From Chloroflexi bacterium RBG_16_70_13 (GTDB lineage Bacteria > Chloroflexota > Limnocylindria > Limnocylindrales > CSP1-4), in NCBI GenBank assembly GCA_001795245.1, contig MGOD01000112.1, forward strand, positions 1 to 9,588: DNA of 9,588 nt. Reading direction: 5' to 3'. Made by a program: the position numbers and the translations under genes. Numbering within the stretch: position 1 is the first letter of the stretch; each line of letters starts with the position of its first letter. Below are positions 6,263-9,588 of this stretch, piece after piece. Under the pieces are notes generated by a model. That model saw only the letters and a program-made list of their open reading frames with translations, was not told the DNA's origin and ran no database searches.

Positions 6263-6316
6263 CGGAGAAGGGGGCCGTGTCGCCGCGCTTGCGGCAACGT
6301 TCGGCCTCCTTCTCCG
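6263..6316 (-). repeat. Long-range inverted repeat with nested stem
   Basis: The arm at 6263-6276 and the arm at 6303-6316 are 14-bp inverted copies with one mismatch. They enclose 26 nt that contain their own GCCGC/GCGGC stem with a GCTT loop. An alternative local stem GGCCCC/GGGGCC (6258-6263 and 6271-6276) would compete with the long pairing. No U-tract follows, so this may be a 3'-UTR structure rather than a terminator. Confidence 0.5.
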
Positions 6317-6317
6317 T

Positions 6318-6343
6318 CACTGAACGCTCGCAAGCGTTCAGTG
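6318..6343 (-). terminator. Perfect hairpin immediately after the substrate-binding protein gene
   Basis: A perfect 11-bp stem, CACTGAACGCT (6318-6328) and AGCGTTCAGTG (6333-6343), has a 4-nt loop and lies 5 nt past the stop codon (6349-6351). There is no U-tract on the minus strand, so a classical intrinsic terminator is doubtful. An mRNA 3'-end stabiliser, or a protein-binding dyad, is an alternative. Confidence 0.4.
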
Positions 6344-6348
6344 CTAGA

Positions 6349-7380
6349 TCAACAGGCTCCCGCACCCTCCTTTGGCGCGAACTTCTCGTACTGGCAGGCG
6401 TTCTCCGGGGTCAGCAGGACCATGTCGATGGACTGCTTCTCGGGCTCGCCGGTGCTCCCGGTCCGGATGTAGAGATCGGCCTGGATCGCCGCCTGGATCG
6501 CCATCTCGGCGACGGGCTGGAGCGAGGTGGCCTTCAGCTCGCCATTGATGATCGACTGGATCGCGTCGTCGCTGCCGTCGAAGCCCACGACGATGACGTC
6601 CGTCTTCCCCGCAGCAATCAGGGCTGCCTGGGCGCCGAGCGCCATGGTGTCGTTGCCGGCGATGACGCCCTTGACATCGGGGTGCTCCTGGAGAAGCGTC
6701 TCCATGACGTCGAACCCTTCGGTCTGACTCCAGTTGGCTGTCTGCTGGGCGACCATCTCCATGCCCGGGATCTGGTCGATGACATCGTGGTATCCGTCCG
6801 AGCGGACATGAGCATTCGTGTCGGTGTCCTTGCCCGTAAGCTCGATGTAGGTGCCTTCCTCGCCCATGAGCTCGACGAAGTACTCGGCCAGGATCGTTGC
6901 GCCCTGGAAGTTGTTCGAGACGATCTGGGCGGCAGCGACGCCCTCCTGGGTGATCTCCCGGTCGACAAGGAAGCTCGGGATCCCGGCGTCCTTGGCCTTC
7001 TGCACGGCAGCAACCGAGGCGTCCGCCCCGGCGTTGTCGAGGATGATCGCCTTCGCATCCTGGGCAATGCAGCTCTCGAACAGTTCGAGCTGCTTGTTGG
7101 CGTCGTCGTCGTGCACGAGTCGGGACGTCGTGTAGCCGAGTTCCTCCGCCTTGTCGGCGGCGATCTGTTGCATCGCGCCGAAGAACGGGTTCTCCACCGG
7201 CGGCACGATGACGCAGACCAGGCCCCCGGCTTCGGAGGTCGGTGATTCTGATGCCGGGACCGACGCCGGTGCCGACGCCGGGGCCGACGCCGACGGTGAT
7301 GCTCCCGTCGAGCAGGCGGCGAGGACCAGGACGGGGATGATCCCCAGCGCCCGGAGTCCTGCAGTTCTCTTATCGCTCAT
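6349..7380 (-). CDS. CUT2-family sugar ABC transporter substrate-binding lipoprotein (RbsB-like)
   Basis: A 343-residue extracytoplasmic sugar receptor of the Peripla_BP_4/RbsB type, which would deliver sugar to the permease and ATPase encoded upstream. The start is the ATG at 7380, which has GGAGGG (7390-7385) 4 nt before it; an ATG 15 nt further upstream lacks this. Residues 1-22 form a lipoprotein signal with lipobox LAAC and lipidated Cys23. Residues 24-53 are an Ala/Ser/Pro linker, then two alpha/beta lobes. Landmarks are NPFF (64-67), LVDRE (138-142), Arg193, AGND (241-244) and VVGFDGSDDA (264-273), positions that contact sugar in RbsB relatives. Four further cysteines (56, 104, 329 and the last residue 343) could pair. 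The substrate may be ribose, xylose, a polyol or another small sugar; sequence alone does not decide. Confidence 0.93.
   Translation of the reverse strand: MSDKRTAGLRALGIIPVLVLAACSTGASPSASAPASAPASVPASESPTSEAGGLVCVIVPPVENPFFGAMQQIAADKAEELGYTTSRLVHDDDANKQLELFESCIAQDAKAIILDNAGADASVAAVQKAKDAGIPSFLVDREITQEGVAAAQIVSNNFQGATILAEYFVELMGEEGTYIELTGKDTDTNAHVRSDGYHDVIDQIPGMEMVAQQTANWSQTEGFDVMETLLQEHPDVKGVIAGNDTMALGAQAALIAAGKTDVIVVGFDGSDDAIQSIINGELKATSLQPVAEMAIQAAIQADLYIRTGSTGEPEKQSIDMVLLTPENACQYEKFAPKEGAGAC
7253..7300 (-). repeat. 12-bp repeat coding the lipoprotein linker
   Basis: Plus-strand units start at 7253, 7265 and 7277 with consensus GCCGGNNCCGAC, followed by a degenerate fourth unit. They encode the repeated Ser-Ala-Pro-Ala tether between the lipid anchor and the sugar-binding domain. 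Indels of one unit would keep the frame. Confidence 0.7.
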
Positions 7381-7409
7381 GCGACCCTCCACCATTCACA
7401 CTTTGGTGC

Positions 7410-7425
7410 TTGCCGTACGTGGCAA
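7410..7425. promoter_or_regulatory. Dyad in the permease-binding protein gap, possible operator or hairpin
   Basis: TTGCC (7410-7414) and GGCAA (7421-7425) form an inverted repeat around 6 nt, in the 105-bp gap between the permease stop and the binding protein start. The outline resembles sugar-responsive repressor sites, but the centre is not the CG step usual for LacI-family operators. A small RNA hairpin is equally possible. No convincing promoter lies beside it. Confidence 0.25.
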
Positions 7426-7485
7426 TTGACGACTCCTGCTGATCGAATCCCACTCTCCTTTCGCGTCTTGACGGCACGGGAGGCG

Positions 7486-8580
7486 TCAACCGAGCGCAGC
7501 GGGTGCGGCCTCGGCGTGCGCCTGTTGCTGAAGTGCGATCCGCTCCTGCATGCGCGCCTGCAGCTGGTCGACCACGAGCGCGAGGACGATGACTGCGCCT
7601 TTGACGACCTGCTGCCAGAAGGAGGACACGCCGACGAGGACGAGCCCGTCGCTGAGGACGCCGATGACGAACGCGCCGATCAGCGTTCCGCCGATGCTGC
7701 CGCGACCGCCGGCCAGCGACGTTCCACCGAGGACCACCGCAGCGATCGCGTTGAGCTCGAACGTCTGGCCGGTCGCCGGGTGGGCCGCGACCAGCTGGGA
7801 TGCGATGATCAAACCGACCAGAGCGGCGCAGAAGCCGCTGATCATGTAGACAGCCAGCTTTGTTCGCCGGATCCGCACGCCGGACAGTTCGGCCGACCGC
7901 TCGTTGCCCCCGATCGCGTAGATGTGGCGGCCGAACGGCGTCCGGGTCGTCACGACCACGGCCACGAGGGCGACGACGACCATGAGCCAGATCGAGTAGT
8001 TGACCCCGAGGAATTCGCCGGCACCGAGGCGCTCGAACCCGGTGTTACTAAGCTCGGCCCGCCCGACAAGGTTCGCGAATGTCTGGCCGTCGTTCCGCAG
8101 GCCGGCGAGCCCCCGGGCCACGTAGAGCATCCCGAGCGTAGTGATGAACGGGGCGACGCCGAAGCGGGTGATGATCAGGCCGCTGAACGCGCCGATCAGG
8201 GTTCCGACGGCCATCGAGATGATCAGGATCGCCCAGGTGTGGGGGTAGACGATCACGCCAAGGGCCTCGATGGCGATTCCCTCGTTGACCAGGCCGCCCG
8301 CGATCATCGCCGTCAACCCGACGATCGATCCGACGGAGAGGTCGATCCCGCCAGTAAGGATCACGAACGTCATGCCGATGGCGAGGAGCGCGTTGATCGC
8401 GACGTGCTTCGACATGATCACGATGTTCCCGGCGGTAAGGAACTGCGGCGAGAGCGCCGTGAATACGGCCACCACGACGATCAGCGCGATGAACGCCCGA
8501 CCATGGAGAAGGAACTCCAGGATCTCCATTCCGCTTGCTCGCTGGACGCGGGCCACGACGGTGCTCCTAGACATACCCAT
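7486..8580 (-). CDS. CUT2-family sugar ABC transporter permease (RbsC-like)
   Basis: A 364-residue membrane subunit of a ribose/xylose-type importer. I place the start at the ATG at 8580, with GGAGGG (8593-8588) 7 nt upstream; a second ATG at 8574 is possible. Either way it overlaps the ATPase gene's last codons, so translation is coupled. Family landmarks are GMTFVILTGGIDLSVGS (69-85), FGVAPFITTLGM (140-151), GGNERSAELSGVR (224-236), and the stretch from ELNAIAAVVLGG (275-286) to SIGGTLIGAF (295-304), which docks with the ATPase. Hydrophobic segments recur through the protein, with the N-terminal 26 residues and C-terminal 25 hydrophilic. The tail is Gln/Ala rich (AHAEAAPAALG). The gap of 105 bp to the binding protein gene is the largest in this operon. 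Confidence 0.95.
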   Translation of the reverse strand: MGMSRSTVVARVQRASGMEILEFLLHGRAFIALIVVVAVFTALSPQFLTAGNIVIMSKHVAINALLAIGMTFVILTGGIDLSVGSIVGLTAMIAGGLVNEGIAIEALGVIVYPHTWAILIISMAVGTLIGAFSGLIITRFGVAPFITTLGMLYVARGLAGLRNDGQTFANLVGRAELSNTGFERLGAGEFLGVNYSIWLMVVVALVAVVVTTRTPFGRHIYAIGGNERSAELSGVRIRRTKLAVYMISGFCAALVGLIIASQLVAAHPATGQTFELNAIAAVVLGGTSLAGGRGSIGGTLIGAFVIGVLSDGLVLVGVSSFWQQVVKGAVIVLALVVDQLQARMQERIALQQQAHAEAAPAALG

Positions 8581-9588
8581 GCTCGCGCCCTCCGTCCGCT
8601 CGCTCGTGGGTGATCGGCGCGGGGCCATGGCCGATCGACGACGCGGCGACGAGGGCCCGCTCCGTCGCTTCTTCACGCAGGAACTCGCCGGTGATCGACC
8701 CCTTCGAAAGGACGAGGATTCGATCTGACATCGCCAGGACTTCCTTCAGCTCCGATGACACGAAGAGCACGCCGAAGCCCCGCTCCGCGAGACTGCTCAT
8801 GATCTGGAAGATCTCGGCTTTCGCGCCGACGTCGATCCCGCGCGTCGGCTCGTCGAGCAGGAGGACCCGCGGCGCCGTCAGGAGCCCCTTGGCTACGATG
8901 ACCTTCTGCTGGTTGCCACCGCTCAGAGCGGTGATCGGCTGATCGGGGCTCGAGACCCGGATGCGCAGGTCCTTGACGAGCCCGTCGACGGCCGCCCGCT
9001 CCTTCTTCCGAACGAGCAGCAGCCGATCGACGTACCGCCCGAGGCTGGCGAGGAGCATGTTGTTGCCGACGGACATCGTCGGCACAAGCCCGTCCCGCTG
9101 TCGGTCTTCCGGCACCAGCACGAGTCCGGTCGCGATCCGGTCGGCGACGGTGGCCCCGGTCACTCGCTGCCCGTCGAGGCGGATACTGCCGGTGGATTCG
9201 GGCCGGGCGCCCGCCAGGCAGTCGAGCAGGTCGGACCGCCCGGCGCCCATCAACCCGTAGAGGCCGAGGATCTCCCCGGCCCGCAGGTCGAATGAGACAT
9301 GGTCCACCACGTACCCGGCGCCGACTCGCGGGAGCGTGAGGTCACGGACTTCGAGCAGGACCTCGCCCACCTCGTGATCGCGGCGGGCGAAGAGGCTGGC
9401 CGGCTTCCGCCCGACCATCCGCTCGATGATCCACGGGACGTCCTTGTCGGTGGCGACGTCGTGGGCCACCAGCCGGCCGTCGCGGAGGACCGCGATCGAA
9501 TCGCCGATCTGGAGGAGCTCCTCGAGCTTGTGCGAGATGTAGATGATCGAGACGCCGCGCGACTTCAGGTCGCGAATCACGCGGAACA
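8567..9588 (-). CDS. CUT2-family sugar ABC transporter ATPase (RbsA/XylG-like), C-terminal two thirds
   Basis: The gene enters from beyond the right edge; 339 codons are visible, of about 500 expected. These proteins carry two fused nucleotide-binding domains. Counting from the first visible residue, the end of domain 1 is present with its switch histidine in IYISHKLEE (15-23). Domain 2 has a degenerate Walker A GLMGAGRSD (111-119, Arg in place of Lys), signature LSGGNQQ (221-227), Walker B VLLLDEP (241-247) and RGIDVGAKAEIF (249-260). In domain 2 the switch histidine is replaced by Ser278 (FVSSELKEV). Loss of Lys and His in domain 2 is normal for RbsA relatives, where domain 1 does most of the hydrolysis. 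DRQRDGLVP (161-169) is also a family feature. The product energises the RbsC-like permease encoded downstream. Sugar specificity is unknown. Confidence 0.95.
   Translation of the reverse strand, partial: FRVIRDLKSRGVSIIYISHKLEELLQIGDSIAVLRDGRLVAHDVATDKDVPWIIERMVGRKPASLFARRDHEVGEVLLEVRDLTLPRVGAGYVVDHVSFDLRAGEILGLYGLMGAGRSDLLDCLAGARPESTGSIRLDGQRVTGATVADRIATGLVLVPEDRQRDGLVPTMSVGNNMLLASLGRYVDRLLLVRKKERAAVDGLVKDLRIRVSSPDQPITALSGGNQQKVIVAKGLLTAPRVLLLDEPTRGIDVGAKAEIFQIMSSLAERGFGVLFVSSELKEVLAMSDRILVLSKGSITGEFLREEATERALVAASSIGHGPAPITHERADGGREHGYV

Larger units (their letters stand above)
5799..6348. other. Gene-free stretch with strong inverted repeats
   Basis: About 550 bp between the S51 gene and the end of the sugar-binding protein gene hold no frame I believe. 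The open frames here have Arg-rich, unstructured translations typical of GC-rich shadow frames. Bases 5799-6150 show nothing distinct apart from one minus-strand frame ending at 6003. Bases 6151-6343 carry three strong hairpins, annotated separately, which would lie in the 3' region of the minus-strand sugar importer transcript. Confidence 0.6.

Noticed and set aside
5862..6323. Plus-strand open frame in the gene-free stretch
   Set aside because: Arg-rich translation without domains, and it reads through the 13-bp hairpin and the long inverted repeat; no ribosome site was seen.
5998..7245. Plus-strand open frame opposite the substrate-binding protein
   Set aside because: It is antisense to a complete, motif-bearing lipoprotein gene with a good ribosome site, and no domain is recognisable in it.
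7426..8613. Long plus-strand open frame opposite the RbsC-like permease
   Set aside because: The translation is Asp/Arg/His-rich without domains, a typical antisense shadow of a hydrophobic membrane protein gene.

Overview
This is a very GC-rich bacterial window, roughly 70% G+C by eye, with short intergenic gaps and frequent 4-nt stop/start overlaps. The C23 lipoprotein with a long Ala/Ser/Pro linker, the GC level, and TACNAT-type -10 elements sitting only 7-8 nt before some starts would fit a Chloroflexota lineage such as the Limnocylindria group, or less likely an actinobacterium. No phylogenetic marker is visible, so the lineage is a guess.

Layout. (1) 1-3006, plus strand: the end of an ABC ATPase gene and its overlapping ABC-2 permease, then a complete DrrA/DrrB-type ATPase-permease pair. 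These are two ABC-2 exporters in tandem. (2) 3007-3290: an initiator tRNA-fMet on the minus strand with its own promoter and intrinsic terminator. (3) 3291-4622, minus strand: an MFS efflux-type transporter. (4) 4663-5798, plus strand, divergent from the MFS gene across only 40 bp: a three-helix membrane protein with a 12-bp minisatellite in its tail, overlapping a peptidase S51 / type 1 glutamine amidotransferase-like hydrolase gene. (5) 5799-6348: no convincing gene, but strong hairpins, most of them 3' to the following minus-strand operon. (6) 6349-9588, minus strand: a CUT2 (ribose/xylose-type) sugar importer in the order ATPase (5' part outside the window), permease, substrate-binding lipoprotein.

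How the genes fit together. The left half is export (two ABC-2 systems and one MFS pump) and the right half is import of a pentose, polyol or similar small sugar. No catabolic enzyme in the window names the sugar. The S51 hydrolase and its coupled membrane protein are the least predictable pair.

I see no CRISPR array, insertion sequence, phage gene or obviously new multi-gene system. The most interesting signals are a recurring TACNAT element placed so that transcripts would be leaderless or nearly so, the coupled membrane protein/S51 pair with its repeat tail, and the hairpin array downstream of the sugar-binding protein gene.
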